Shown: piece after piece, positions 15,945 through 24,254 of the stretch
Layout: each line of letters starts with the position of its first letter
How positions within the stretch are numbered: the stretch's first letter is position 1
Source of the DNA: an uncultured Lachnospiraceae bacterium
GTDB taxonomy: Bacteria; Bacillota; Clostridia; Lachnospirales; Lachnospiraceae
Direction of reading: 5' to 3'
Assembly (NCBI GenBank): GCA_902784165.1
Contig: CACZTL010000100.1
Span: 1-43,004, forward strand
Length of the DNA stretch: 43,004 bases
Notes under the pieces: model-generated
The model's input: the letters and a program-made list of their open reading frames with translations, nothing else
The model's database searches: none
What the model was told of the DNA's origin: nothing
Program-made: the position numbers and the translations under genes

Positions 15945-16859
15945 ATGGATACAACACTTGTTATTATGGCAGCAGGAATGGGAAGTCGTTTCGGCGGCGG
16001 CATCAAGCAGCTTGAACCGCTCGGTCCCAAGGGCCAGACGATCATGGAATATTCCATTCACGATGCGCTTAAAGCAGGCTTTAATAAAGTGGTTTTTATC
16101 ACAAGGCGCGAGCTTGTGGATAAGTTTGAGGCTTCTGTTATAAAGGCTGTAGGCGACTCTGTTAAGACAGAGTACGTGTTCCAGGAGATAGAAGATGTGC
16201 CTGAAGGGTATAGCGTAGATCCCGAAAGGAAAAAGCCCTGGGGCACGGGTCAGGCGATACTTGCCTGCAAAGATGTTGTAAATGAGCCGTTTCTTGTTAT
16301 AAATGCAGATGATTATTACGGAAAAGAAGCGTTTGGTACGATTCATGATCACCTTGTAAATGCAAAGAGCACTCCTGATAATTACGATTTCTGTATGGCG
16401 GGCTTTATCCTCGGAAATACGCTTAGTGATAACGGCTCTGTTACAAGAGGCGTGTGCGTGCTTGATGATAACGGTAACCTTGTCGGAGTTAATGAAACAG
16501 AGGATATCGTAAAGACGGAGGACGGCGCAGGCATAGAGGGTGATAGCGGAGAGATAACTTACATCGATGCAAACAGTCACGTTTCGATGAATATGTGGGG
16601 CTTTACTCCTGAGATATTTGACGTGCTTGAAAAGGGCTTTAAGGAGTTTCTTGATAACCCGGATACAAACCCTGTTAAGGGAGAGTATCTTATCCCCACA
16701 GTTGTCGATGAGCTTATAAAGAAGGGAAGGGCATCTGTTAAGGTTCTTGAAACAAAGGATAAGTGGTTCGGAGTCACATACCAGGCGGATGTGGAGACGG
16801 TGAAAAATGCGCTTAAGGGACTTGTTGATGCGGGAGTATATCCTGAAGACTTATTTTAA
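15945..16859 (+). CDS. Sugar-phosphate nucleotidyltransferase (NTP-transferase fold)
   Basis: This 304-aa cytoplasmic enzyme likely activates a sugar phosphate to an NDP-sugar. The N-terminus reads MDTTLVIMAAGMGSRFGGG, the nucleotide-binding signature, followed by KQLEPLGPKGQTIMEYSI. FLVINADDYYG supplies the metal-binding Asp pair and WGTGQAI the uracil/thymine-side loop. It differs from ordinary GalU and RfbA in its middle region, so the sugar is unknown. It stands between the glycosyltransferase operon and the rpsF operon and has its own promoter, but is plausibly a donor supplier for the surface glycans. GGAGG at 15930 gives a good ribosome binding site. Confidence 0.85.
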   Translation: MDTTLVIMAAGMGSRFGGGIKQLEPLGPKGQTIMEYSIHDALKAGFNKVVFITRRELVDKFEASVIKAVGDSVKTEYVFQEIEDVPEGYSVDPERKKPWGTGQAILACKDVVNEPFLVINADDYYGKEAFGTIHDHLVNAKSTPDNYDFCMAGFILGNTLSDNGSVTRGVCVLDDNGNLVGVNETEDIVKTEDGAGIEGDSGEITYIDANSHVSMNMWGFTPEIFDVLEKGFKEFLDNPDTNPVKGEYLIPTVVDELIKKGRASVKVLETKDKWFGVTYQADVETVKNALKGLVDAGVYPEDLF

Positions 16860-16896
16860 AGTGTACCCATCTTGACACGCTTTGATAAAAAGGTAC

Positions 16897-16925
16897 TTGA
16901 CAACAGGTTCCTTTTTTAGTAGAAT
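16897..16925 (+). promoter_or_regulatory. Promoter of the rpsF-ssb-rpsR operon
   Basis: A consensus -35 TTGACA (16897-16902), a 17-bp spacer and -10 TAGAAT (16920-16925) form the strongest promoter in the window by inspection. It leaves a leader of about 180 nt before rpsF. Confidence 0.8.
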
Positions 16926-16935
16926 TTTTAGCCGT

Positions 16936-17008
16936 GATAATCTTTTTTATCCTTGCTTTTCGCGCGTGTGAAAGGCCGTTTTGACCGGAAGGATTATCCT
17001 TGTTTTTT
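16936..17008 (+). promoter_or_regulatory. rpsF leader with terminator-like hairpin (possible S6:S18 leader)
   Basis: GATAATC (16936-16942) pairs with GATTATC (16992-16998) around an inner GC-rich structure containing AAAGGCCG and GACCGG, and TTTTTT follows at 17003-17008. This could be an attenuator. Many bacteria carry an S6:S18-binding leader in this place for feedback control; membership of that RNA family is inferred from position and not from a confirmed consensus. Confidence 0.45.
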
Positions 17009-17112
17009 CCTGAATGACACATTTGCATAACTGATTTTACCCGCGGGTATTTTATGTTTTTGTGCCTGAAGAGAAAAGACCACAAAGACCAAAAGGAGGT
17101 GTAACTTTAAGA

Positions 17113-17400
17113 ATGACTAAGTATGAAATGACGCTGGTAGTCAGTGCTCACGTTGACGAAGAGGTAAGAAACGCTACGTTTGATAAGGTAAGAGGCTATA
17201 TCACTAAGAACGGCGGAAATATTACCGATCCCGGTACACCGGAGAAGAAGACTCTTGCATATGAGATTCAGAAGATGAACGAGGGCTGGTATGCATTCAT
17301 TAAGTTTGAAGCAGAGCCCGAGGCTCCGGCTCTTATTGAGCAGGAGATCCGTATCACAGCTAATGTACTGCGTTTCTTAACTGTCAAGGAAGGGGAATGA
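17113..17400 (+). CDS. rpsF: 30S ribosomal protein S6
   Basis: S6 binds the central domain of 16S rRNA together with S18. The 95-aa length and features are normal: the N-terminal MTKYEMTLVVSAHVDEEV, the basic EKKTLAYEIQKMNEGWYAFIKF and the C-terminal EIRITANVLRFLTVK. The frame is open upstream, but ATG 17113 is where S6 similarity begins; AAAAGGAGG (17091-17099) precedes it by 13 nt, somewhat long. It heads the widely conserved rpsF-ssb-rpsR operon and is followed 34 bp later by ssb. Confidence 0.96.
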   Translation: MTKYEMTLVVSAHVDEEVRNATFDKVRGYITKNGGNITDPGTPEKKTLAYEIQKMNEGWYAFIKFEAEPEAPALIEQEIRITANVLRFLTVKEGE

Positions 17401-17434
17401 TGCACTGAAAGCTGCGTTTTAAAGGAGATATATT

Positions 17435-17896
17435 ATGAATAATGTTGTTTTGATGGGAAGACTTACCCGTGATCCTATGCAGCGTATGGCTAATACCGTA
17501 AACGGCGAGATGGAGGTAGCAAGCTTTACTCTTGCCGTAGACAGAAGAAGAGCACGTTCGGCCGAGAACAATGGCGAGCAGACGGCTGATTTTATAAGAT
17601 GTACTGCTTTCGGAAAGCAGGCAGAGTTTGTTAATAAATATTTACATCAGGGAACGAAGGTATGCCTGAGCGGACGTATACAGACGGGTAGCTACGTGAA
17701 TAAGGAAGGTCAGACTGTGTATACTACCGATGTAATCGTTGAGACTATCGAGTTTGCGGAAAGCAAAGCGGCGGCAGCCGGCAGCAGCGCCGGAAACTAC
17801 GCAGCTCCCGGCGCCGCAGCGGCACCGGCAGATATTTCGGGCGACTTTATGAATATCCCTGACAGCGTGGAGGATGAAGGGCTTCCTTTCAAATAA
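17435..17896 (+). CDS. ssb: Single-stranded DNA-binding protein
   Basis: SSB coats single-stranded DNA in replication, repair and recombination. This 153-aa protein has the OB-fold (1-110: [47 protein letters not shown]), then a Gly/Ala/Pro-rich linker and an acidic tail ending EDEGLPFK. The standard tip ends in Pro-Phe, with the terminal Phe contacting partner proteins; here one extra Lys follows the Phe. TAAAGGAGATA precedes ATG 17435. The gene is enclosed by rpsF and rpsR in the usual order. Confidence 0.96.
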   Translation: MNNVVLMGRLTRDPMQRMANTVNGEMEVASFTLAVDRRRARSAENNGEQTADFIRCTAFGKQAEFVNKYLHQGTKVCLSGRIQTGSYVNKEGQTVYTTDVIVETIEFAESKAAAAGSSAGNYAAPGAAAAPADISGDFMNIPDSVEDEGLPFK

Positions 17897-17924
17897 TCCA
17901 CATAATCTTTTAAGGAGGATTATT

Positions 17925-18287
17925 ATGTCAGAAGAAGAAGTAAAGGTAGAAGAGACTGTTACCGAAGAGAAGACAGAAGCTCCGGCAGCTGCCTCAGAGG
18001 GTAACAACAGCGAAAGACCTGAGCGTACTGAACGCGACGGCGATCGCGGCGATATGCGTATGAGAAGACGTCCTATCAGAAGACGCAGAAAGGTATGTGC
18101 TTTCTGTGAGGATGACAAGCTTGTCATTGACTTCAAGGATGTTAACACTCTCAAGAAGTACATTTCCGAAAGAGGTAAGATATTACCCAGAAGGATTACC
18201 GGAAACTGTGCTAAGCATCAGAGAGCCGTAACTCTTGCCGTTAAGAGAGCAAGACATGTTGCGCTTTTGCCTTATACAGTAGAGTAA
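17925..18287 (+). CDS. rpsR: 30S ribosomal protein S18 with acidic N-terminal extension
   Basis: S18 pairs with S6 on the 30S platform. The canonical part runs from about residue 46 ([15 protein letters not shown]) to the end ([28 protein letters not shown]). The protein is 120 aa, against the usual 70-80, because of an N-terminal extension rich in Glu, Thr, Ala and later Arg/Asp. The extension is genuinely at the start: AAGGAGGATTATT immediately precedes ATG 17925, while no start signal fits the core. The Cys pair CAFC and the later GNC may retain part of a zinc site. A strong terminator follows at 18303. Confidence 0.94.
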   Translation: MSEEEVKVEETVTEEKTEAPAAASEGNNSERPERTERDGDRGDMRMRRRPIRRRRKVCAFCEDDKLVIDFKDVNTLKKYISERGKILPRRITGNCAKHQRAVTLAVKRARHVALLPYTVE

Positions 18288-18302
18288 ATAATTGCTTTTT
18301 AT

Positions 18303-18337
18303 AAAAAACCTGCATGCATGTCATGCAGGTTTTTTTG
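18303..18337 (+). terminator. Intrinsic terminator of the rpsF operon
   Basis: AACCTGCATG (18307-18316) pairs with CATGCAGGTT (18322-18331) around a 5-nt loop, with an A run before and T run after (to 18337). The symmetry makes it usable in both directions. It is 15 bp after rpsR. Confidence 0.9.
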
Positions 18338-18352
18338 CGTTGAATGTGTATA

Positions 18353-18378
18353 GGCGTTGACACGCCGAAGTCAACGCC
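18353..18378. other. Perfect 9-bp hairpin of unknown role
   Basis: GGCGTTGAC (18353-18361) and GTCAACGCC (18370-18378) form a perfect stem with an 8-nt loop between the rpsF-operon terminator and the next gene. There is no T run. A possible weak promoter (TTGACT near 18390 and CAAAAT 17 bp on) follows, so an operator role is conceivable but unproven. Confidence 0.4.
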
Positions 18379-18450
18379 ATATGCACTCTTGACTTTAAAT
18401 GCGTGAAGTGGCAAAATTTTTAAAGAATAATGATTTTAAGGGAGGTTATT

Positions 18451-19398
18451 ATGGCTAGCGAGTTTGATGAAGAAAAAGAGATTTTTCACGGCGATCCGTC
18501 ATTAAATCCCGGGATGGATGCAGATGAATATGCACAAGAGTTAAAACAAAATATGAAGGAAGAAGATGCGCCGTACTTTGATGCGGATGATGACGATGAG
18601 TCTGAAGAAAAAGAAAAGCAGATATGTCCGGTATGCGGAAAAGAGCTGAAATTTCTTAACAAGCGAAGAGTGGTAAGAGGGCTTTACATTTGCAATGATT
18701 GTGAGGACAAATCTGCGATAGAGAGATACTCTAAAGAGATCAGAAAGTATTCTCCGGAGGATGCTCTTGATATAGTTGTCAATAAAATACGCAAGGCAGA
18801 AAATTTTACGGTGACCAAGTCAGCAGATGATTACATGCTTATTGATGATAACAGAAAGCTCTGGACGGTGCCGTATGCTGCGACTAAGATAAAAAACACA
18901 CCGAAGATCGACCCGGAGCTTATTTTCAGGTATGACGAGATAGAAAGCTATGATCTTGTGGAGGACGGAAATCAGCTTGCAAAGGGCGGAAGGGGATATC
19001 CTCCGATCGGTGGTCTGCTTTTCGGGTCTGAAGGCAGCGGTTTTTCTGCAAACAGTGAGGAACGAAATGTATGCGAGCATCTTCAGATAAGGATAAATCT
19101 GGCCAATATGTCGACTCCTAAGGTTTTTGTAAATCTTATCTTCAGAGAAACAGACAAAGATAAGAAAGCATACGGTCAGGCGTTTTTGACCGCGCAAAAG
19201 ATTCTTTCCATACTTGAGTTTATATGTCATAAGGATGAAAGGGCGGGTAACCCGGCTGAGGTTGAAGAAAAAGAAGCTGACAGCAAAGCTTCTTATTCCG
19301 CAGCAGATGAGATAAAGAAATATAAAGAATTGCTTGATATGGGCGCTATAACGCAGGAGGAGTATGACGCTAAGAAAGCGAAGCTTTTGGAACTGTAA
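18451..19398 (+). CDS. DUF4428 zinc-ribbon and SHOCT-domain protein
   Basis: This protein is 315 aa from ATG 18451, which has GGGAGG directly upstream. It has an acidic N-terminus (1-55), a four-cysteine zinc ribbon of DUF4428 type (CPVC at 59-62 and CNDC at 81-84, with KELKFLNKRRVVRGLYI between them), a middle beta-rich domain (about 105-270) that may bind a ligand or membrane, and a C-terminal SHOCT motif (EIKKYKELLDMGAITQEEYDAK). SHOCT segments usually mediate oligomerisation. No catalytic residues are seen. It is monocistronic between rpsR and ilvE; function unknown. Confidence 0.8.
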   Translation: MASEFDEEKEIFHGDPSLNPGMDADEYAQELKQNMKEEDAPYFDADDDDESEEKEKQICPVCGKELKFLNKRRVVRGLYICNDCEDKSAIERYSKEIRKYSPEDALDIVVNKIRKAENFTVTKSADDYMLIDDNRKLWTVPYAATKIKNTPKIDPELIFRYDEIESYDLVEDGNQLAKGGRGYPPIGGLLFGSEGSGFSANSEERNVCEHLQIRINLANMSTPKVFVNLIFRETDKDKKAYGQAFLTAQKILSILEFICHKDERAGNPAEVEEKEADSKASYSAADEIKKYKELLDMGAITQEEYDAKKAKLLEL

Positions 19399-19490
19399 AG
19401 TTAATTAGTGTAAAATTATGTCGGTTTGCGATTATTTTCCAAAAGTGATATAATTCTTCGGATATACAGATATTGATCACGGAGGCAATG

Positions 19491-20513
19491 ATGGGAAAGA
19501 AGGATATTGACTGGGAGAACCTGGGATTTGGTTATATAAAAACTGATAAAAGGTTTGTGTCTTATTTTAAAGACGGAGCATGGGACGAAGGAGCACTTAT
19601 ATCTGATGACAGTATAGTAATGAGCGAATGCGCATGCGTCCTGCAGTATGCGCAGACAGTTTTTGAAGGGCTTAAGGCCTATACAACTAAAAATGGGGAT
19701 ATAGTAACGTTTCGACCGGATCTCAACGCTGCGAGGATGGAGGATTCCGCAAGGAGGCTTGAGATGCCGCCTTTTCTGGCCGAAAGATTTGTTGAGGCGG
19801 TTCTTGAGACAGTAAGAGCCAATGCGGATTTTGTTCCTCCTTACGGTTCGGGAGCGTCTCTTTATATACGTCCGTTTATGTATGGGCGCAATGCGGTTAT
19901 AGGGGTGAAGCCTGCTGATGAGTATGAGTTTAGGATATTTACCACGCCGGTCGGACCTTATTTTAAGGGAGGTGTCAAGCCCCTGACACTTAAGGTGTCA
20001 GATTTTGACAGGGCAGCGCCTCACGGAACCGGAAACATCAAGGCGGGTTTAAATTACGCCATGAGCCTGCATCCGATAGTAACGGCGCACGCTGAAGGCT
20101 ATGATGAGAATCTTTACCTTGATGCGGCGGGAAGGACGTTTGTGGAAGAAACGGGAGGAGCTAACTTTCTGTTTGTTACGAAGGATAAAAAAATAGTCAC
20201 TCCCAAGTCTGACAGTATACTTCCGTCTATAACAAAAAGATCACTTCTTACTGTGGCAAAAGATTATCTCGGTCTTGAGGTAGAAGAGCGCCCTGTGAAG
20301 CTTTCTGAGTTGGAAGCCTTTGATGAGTGCGGTTTGTGCGGAACGGCTGCGGTTATTTCGCCTGTCGGAAGAATAGATGATCACGGGAAGATGATAGAAT
20401 TTAAGGGAAGCTCTGACCAACCGGGAGAGGTATGTATGAAGCTTCGCGAGACACTTACCGGGATACAGCTCGGGGAGATAGAGGCTCCCAAAGGATGGAT
20501 TCGGGGAATTTGA
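19491..20513 (+). CDS. ilvE: Branched-chain amino acid aminotransferase
   Basis: This class IV PLP aminotransferase catalyses the last step of Val, Leu and Ile synthesis and the first step of their breakdown. The length (340 aa) fits the long BCAT group. Visible blocks include QTVFEGLKAY, RPDLNAARMEDSARRLEMP, YIRPFMYG, the catalytic Lys184 in GTGNIKAGLNYAMS, EETGGANFLFV, and CGLCGTAAVISPVG near the C-terminus. ATG 19491 fits GGAGG (19481-19485) better than ATG 19488 or the upstream in-frame start. A -10 TATAAT at 19449-19454 is present with a poor -35. No T-box leader is seen. Confidence 0.95.
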   Translation: MGKKDIDWENLGFGYIKTDKRFVSYFKDGAWDEGALISDDSIVMSECACVLQYAQTVFEGLKAYTTKNGDIVTFRPDLNAARMEDSARRLEMPPFLAERFVEAVLETVRANADFVPPYGSGASLYIRPFMYGRNAVIGVKPADEYEFRIFTTPVGPYFKGGVKPLTLKVSDFDRAAPHGTGNIKAGLNYAMSLHPIVTAHAEGYDENLYLDAAGRTFVEETGGANFLFVTKDKKIVTPKSDSILPSITKRSLLTVAKDYLGLEVEERPVKLSELEAFDECGLCGTAAVISPVGRIDDHGKMIEFKGSSDQPGEVCMKLRETLTGIQLGEIEAPKGWIRGI

Positions 20514-20522
20514 GGTTAGTTT

Positions 20523-21503
20523 ATGGAAAAGACAGATAAAAACACACAAGCCGCCGGTGAAGAACTTACGATGCTCGGACGATACGGTAAGCCTCTCGAT
20601 ATAGGAGAGGGCGGAAGAAATGGTGATATAGCAGCAATAATCGTTACTTATAACAGAAAAGAAAAGCTGCTTAACTGTATTAATGCTTTGAAAAAACAAA
20701 AGGGCGGAAATCCCGACATTATTGTTATAGATAATGCGTCTGATGACGGCACTCGGGAAGTTTTGTCGGAGCTTATCGACAATGAAGAGATCATTTACAG
20801 AAATACAGGCCGTAACCTCGGAGGCGCCGGAGGTTTTGAATTAGGAATCCGTGAGGCTGCTATGATCGGATTTAAGTATCTGTGGCTTATGGATGATGAT
20901 TGCCTGCCCCATAAAAGAGCGCTTCTTGAATTTAAAAAGGCGCATAATAAGCTGTCGGGGCGCTACGGTTTATTATCAGGGCGTGTGAAGTGGAAGGACG
21001 GCAGCCCGTGCCGGATGAATATCCAGAAAAAAGATGTAATTTCAAAGATAGATGATTTTGATACGGATCTGCAGCGTATACAGTTTGCTACCTTTGTATC
21101 ATGCTTTATAAAAACTTCTGTAGTAAAAGAGGTTGGTCTTCCGATAGGAGAGTTTTTCATATGGGGGGACGATCTGGAATATACCAGGCGCATTTCCATG
21201 GAATATCCGTGTTATTATGTAAAGGACAGCTTAGCGATGCATGACAGTGCGGCAAATACCGGATCGGATATATCACGGGATTCGCTTGATAGGATGAAGT
21301 ATTATACATATGCTTACAGAAATGAATTTTATGTATTCAGGCGTGAGGGTCTTAAAGGCCTCGGTTACTGGTTTGTGCGCCTGCTTACACATTTGATGCG
21401 CATAACTCTCAGTGGCGAGCCGGGAAAAAAGAAAAGATTTATGGCTCTTTTCAAGGGAACGCTTATGGGATTTTTCTATAATCCCACTATTGATATAGTT
21501 TGA
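20523..21503 (+). CDS. GT2 family glycosyltransferase, GlfT2-like galactofuranosyltransferase
   Basis: This 326-aa cytoplasmic enzyme has a GT-A fold: AAIIVTYNRKEKLLNCINAL, VIDNASDDGT, the metal-binding LMDDDCLP, and IWGDDLEYTRR, a combination typical of the galactofuranosyl- and rhamnosyltransferase branch of GT2. The adjacent UDP-galactopyranose mutase gene (30 bp downstream) makes UDP-Galf the obvious donor. It starts at ATG 20523, 9 bp after ilvE, with GAGG overlapping the ilvE stop, so ilvE may be cotranscribed. A 16-bp tandem duplication spans its stop codon. Confidence 0.84.
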   Translation: MEKTDKNTQAAGEELTMLGRYGKPLDIGEGGRNGDIAAIIVTYNRKEKLLNCINALKKQKGGNPDIIVIDNASDDGTREVLSELIDNEEIIYRNTGRNLGGAGGFELGIREAAMIGFKYLWLMDDDCLPHKRALLEFKKAHNKLSGRYGLLSGRVKWKDGSPCRMNIQKKDVISKIDDFDTDLQRIQFATFVSCFIKTSVVKEVGLPIGEFFIWGDDLEYTRRISMEYPCYYVKDSLAMHDSAANTGSDISRDSLDRMKYYTYAYRNEFYVFRREGLKGLGYWFVRLLTHLMRITLSGEPGKKKRFMALFKGTLMGFFYNPTIDIV

Positions 21504-21522
21504 TTCTGATATAGTTTGATTT
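21491..21522 (+). repeat. 16-bp tandem duplication at the end of the glycosyltransferase gene
   Basis: TGATATAGTTTGATTC (21491-21506) is followed directly by TGATATAGTTTGATTT (21507-21522). The first copy contains the stop codon of the glycosyltransferase gene. It is probably a replication slippage product and has no apparent role. Confidence 0.8.
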
Positions 21523-21533
21523 GGAGGTTAATT

Positions 21534-22634
21534 ATGTACGATTACTTGGTAGTAGGCGCGGGTCTTTTCGGCGCCGTTTTTGCAAGAGAGGCTGTAAATA
21601 AAGGCAAGAAGGTCTTGGTTATAGATAAAAGGGAGCATATAGCGGGAAATGTTTATACAAAAGAGATTGAGGGTATAAATGTACATGAATACGGTGCTCA
21701 TATTTTCCATACCAATAACAAAGAGGTATGGGATTATGTAAATAAATTTGCAGAGTTTAACCGTTTTACGAACTCCCCCGTTGCTAACTACAAGGGAGAG
21801 CTTTTCAGCCTGCCGTTTAATATGTACACATTTAACAAAATGTGGGGTGTAGTGACGCCCGATGAAGCAAAGGCAAAAATAGAGGAGCAGAAAAGTCAGG
21901 CCGGGATCACGGAGCCTAAGAACCTCGAGGAGCAGGCGATAAGCCTTGTGGGTACTGACATTTACGAAAAGCTTATCAAGGGTTATACGGAAAAGCAGTG
22001 GGGACGCCCCTGCACGGAGCTTCCTGCATTTATCATAAAGAGACTTCCCGTAAGATACACATTTGACAATAATTACTTTAATGCGCTTTATCAGGGAATC
22101 CCTATGGGCGGTTATACCGGGATGGTAGCCAATATGCTTGACGGCATAGAGGTACGCACGGGAACCGATTATTTTGAGAACAAGAAAGAGCTTGACGTAC
22201 AGGCAAAGAAGATAATATATACAGGTCCGATAGATGCATATTATGACTTTAAGCTCGGAACGCTTGAATACAGATCCGTACGTTTCGAGACAGAGGTTCT
22301 TGATACTCCTAATTATCAGGGAAATGCTGCGGTAAACTTTACCGACAGGGAGACTCCCTACACAAGGATAATCGAGCATAAGTTCTTTGAGTTCGGAGAG
22401 CAGCCCAAAACTGTTATCAGCCGCGAATACTCATCTGAGTGGAAGCCGGGTGACGAGCCGTACTATCCTGTTAATGATGAGAAGAACGGCGCTCTTTATG
22501 AGGAATACAAAAAGCTTGCCGATGCCGAGGATGATGTGATATTTGGCGGAAGACTCGGCGAGTACAAGTATTATGACATGGATAAGGTAATCGAGAGCGC
22601 GCTTGCATGTGCAGGTAAAGAGTTGAGTAATTAA
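21534..22634 (+). CDS. glf: UDP-galactopyranose mutase
   Basis: This FAD enzyme interconverts UDP-galactopyranose and UDP-galactofuranose, the donor of Galf residues for cell-surface glycans. The 366-aa length is normal. The FAD-binding start MYDYLVVGAGLFGAVFA is followed by KREHIAGNVYT, HEYGAHIFHT, GYTEKQWGRPCTELPAFIIKRLPVRYTFDNNYF (read in pieces, 170-200), and NYQGNAAVNFTDRETPYTR. ATG 21534 has GGAGG at 21523-21527; upstream in-frame codons lack a start signal. It sits between the putative galactofuranosyltransferase and a D-2-hydroxyacid dehydrogenase. Confidence 0.96.
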   Translation: MYDYLVVGAGLFGAVFAREAVNKGKKVLVIDKREHIAGNVYTKEIEGINVHEYGAHIFHTNNKEVWDYVNKFAEFNRFTNSPVANYKGELFSLPFNMYTFNKMWGVVTPDEAKAKIEEQKSQAGITEPKNLEEQAISLVGTDIYEKLIKGYTEKQWGRPCTELPAFIIKRLPVRYTFDNNYFNALYQGIPMGGYTGMVANMLDGIEVRTGTDYFENKKELDVQAKKIIYTGPIDAYYDFKLGTLEYRSVRFETEVLDTPNYQGNAAVNFTDRETPYTRIIEHKFFEFGEQPKTVISREYSSEWKPGDEPYYPVNDEKNGALYEEYKKLADAEDDVIFGGRLGEYKYYDMDKVIESALACAGKELSN

Positions 22635-22646
22635 GGTTATAATGCT

Positions 22647-23639
22647 ATGCAGAAAAAAATAAAGGTTTTTGTATACAACTTAAGAGAGTTTGATGAAAGA
22701 CCTTTTTTTGACGCGATTGCTTCCGGGCTTGATATAGAATATGCGTCTTCATCGGAGCCGCCGGCACTTGATAATATTTCTCTTGCAAAAGGGTACGATG
22801 CCATAAGCATAATTACCTGTCCTATAGATGAAGGAAGGATAAAAGCTCTTAAGGAAGCCGGTATAAAGCTTATTATGAGCCGAACGGTGGGCACCGATCA
22901 TGTGGATAAAGAGGCTGCAGCCCGATACGGTATTGATGTTTTGGGAATAACATATTCTCCGAGCGCAGTGGCTGATTATACAATTATGCTCATGCTTATG
23001 GGGTGCAGACATTTTAAATATATGACCATGCGGACTATAGCTCAGGATTACGGGCTTGAAGGAAGACTCGGCAAGGACCTTTGCGAGCAGACGGTTGGTC
23101 TGATAGGCGGAGGTCCGATCGGTGCTGCAGTTGCTAAAAGGCTTTCGGGCTTTGGTTGTCGTGTTCTTATAAACAGCACACATCCGGACAGTTCAGTGTC
23201 GGATTTTGCAAGATATACCGATTTTGATACGCTTATATCAGAAAGCGACATTATCAGTCTTCATGTGTCGGGAGTTGAAAAGAACCGTCATTTGATAAAT
23301 AGCGATACATTTTCCCGCATGAAGGACAAAGTTATGATTATAAATACTTCGAGGGGTCTTGTAATGGACACCGAGGCGCTTATTGATAACCTGGAAAGCG
23401 GCAAGATAGGCTTTGCCGGTCTTGATGTGATCGAGAATGAGATCGGAAGATATTATTTCGACCATAAGGATGAGGTGCTTACAAACAGGCAGATAAGTAT
23501 AATAAACGGCTTTCCTAATGCCTTTGTAACGCCGCATATGGCTTTTTATTCGGAGCTTGCCGTAAGAGACATGGTTTTTAATTCCATGCAAGGGATTTTT
23601 GACTATTTTAAAAATAAAGGAAATAAAAATCAGATATGA
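22647..23639 (+). CDS. D-2-hydroxyacid dehydrogenase (D-lactate dehydrogenase/VanH-like)
   Basis: This NAD-dependent enzyme of 330 aa reduces a 2-keto acid, most likely pyruvate to D-lactate. It has the catalytic-domain segment SRTVGTDHVDKEAAARYGI, the Rossmann motif VGLIGGGPIGAAVAKRL, the catalytic Arg region (VMIINTSRG), the Glu in GLDVIENEIG, and the His in TPHMAFY. YYFDHKDEVLTN resembles the D-LDH subgroup. Vancomycin-resistance VanA/VanX partners are not adjacent, so a fermentative role is more likely. The next gene overlaps its end by 4 bp (ATGA), so the two are translationally coupled. Confidence 0.9.
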   Translation: MQKKIKVFVYNLREFDERPFFDAIASGLDIEYASSSEPPALDNISLAKGYDAISIITCPIDEGRIKALKEAGIKLIMSRTVGTDHVDKEAAARYGIDVLGITYSPSAVADYTIMLMLMGCRHFKYMTMRTIAQDYGLEGRLGKDLCEQTVGLIGGGPIGAAVAKRLSGFGCRVLINSTHPDSSVSDFARYTDFDTLISESDIISLHVSGVEKNRHLINSDTFSRMKDKVMIINTSRGLVMDTEALIDNLESGKIGFAGLDVIENEIGRYYFDHKDEVLTNRQISIINGFPNAFVTPHMAFYSELAVRDMVFNSMQGIFDYFKNKGNKNQI

Positions 23640-24250
23640 TTAAATTTGAAAGAACAGCCGTAATGAACTTTGAAAATGCCATGCGCGGCGCGAGGAATCC
23701 GCTTGCGAGCTGGGCGCGCTCTGATAGTGCGACAGAGAACGGAAGGTTTGTTTTCGGACCTAATGACCTTGATCTTGCAAAGCGCCTGATACGCGCGGGC
23801 AGCGACCACAGGAAGTTTATCAGGCAGATTTTTGTGTCGGTTGATATAACGGCGCCTATTTACTGGTGGAAGGAGTATGATACCTACAAAGTCGCAACGG
23901 TAGCCAATTCCACCAGCACCATGCACAAGATTCACTCTAAGACATTTGAAATAGATGATTTCAGTCACGACCATCTGACTCCGAAGGCGCTTGAGTCTCT
24001 ATCGCGAACCGTGCGGGATCTCGAAGAGCTGCGCCTTGAGTTTTTAGAGACCAAGGATAAGGAAGTATGGTATTCGCTTATACAGCTTTTGCCCGAGAGC
24101 TATCATCAGATGCGTACATGCTCATTTAACTATGAGAATGTATACAGCATGTATAACTCAAGAAAAGGTCATAAGCTTAACGAATGGCATGATTTTTGTG
24201 ACTGGGTTTGTACGCTACCGTATTTTACGGAGCTTTTTGTTGAGGAATAA
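23636..24250 (+). CDS. Uncharacterised conserved protein, possibly a distant ThyX-fold relative
   Basis: I recognise this as a recurring gut-bacterial and phage family with no established function. The 204-aa protein has no signal peptide or membrane segment. The middle is strongly patterned: GSDHRKFIRQIFVSVDI, then APIYWWKEYDTYK, then NSTSTMHKIHSKTF. The order His / F-x-V-x-I / aromatic patch / N-S-x-S-x-x-H recalls the flavin-binding core of ThyX thymidylate synthases, but the RHRxxS motif is absent; this link is inference. The C-terminal third is helical with LLPESYHQMRT. It overlaps the dehydrogenase gene as ATGA and is followed 4 bp later by rqcP. Confidence 0.72.
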   Translation: MIKFERTAVMNFENAMRGARNPLASWARSDSATENGRFVFGPNDLDLAKRLIRAGSDHRKFIRQIFVSVDITAPIYWWKEYDTYKVATVANSTSTMHKIHSKTFEIDDFSHDHLTPKALESLSRTVRDLEELRLEFLETKDKEVWYSLIQLLPESYHQMRTCSFNYENVYSMYNSRKGHKLNEWHDFCDWVCTLPYFTELFVEE

Positions 24251-24254
24251 GGAT

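Noticed and set aside
19399..19490. T-box riboswitch before ilvE (and likewise before proS)
   Set aside because: No T-box sequence or antiterminator is visible; the ilvE gap is too short and proS overlaps the preceding gene.
22647..23639. VanH of a vancomycin-resistance cluster
   Set aside because: No D-Ala-D-Lac ligase, VanX or VanR/VanS genes are adjacent; ordinary D-lactate dehydrogenase is more likely.
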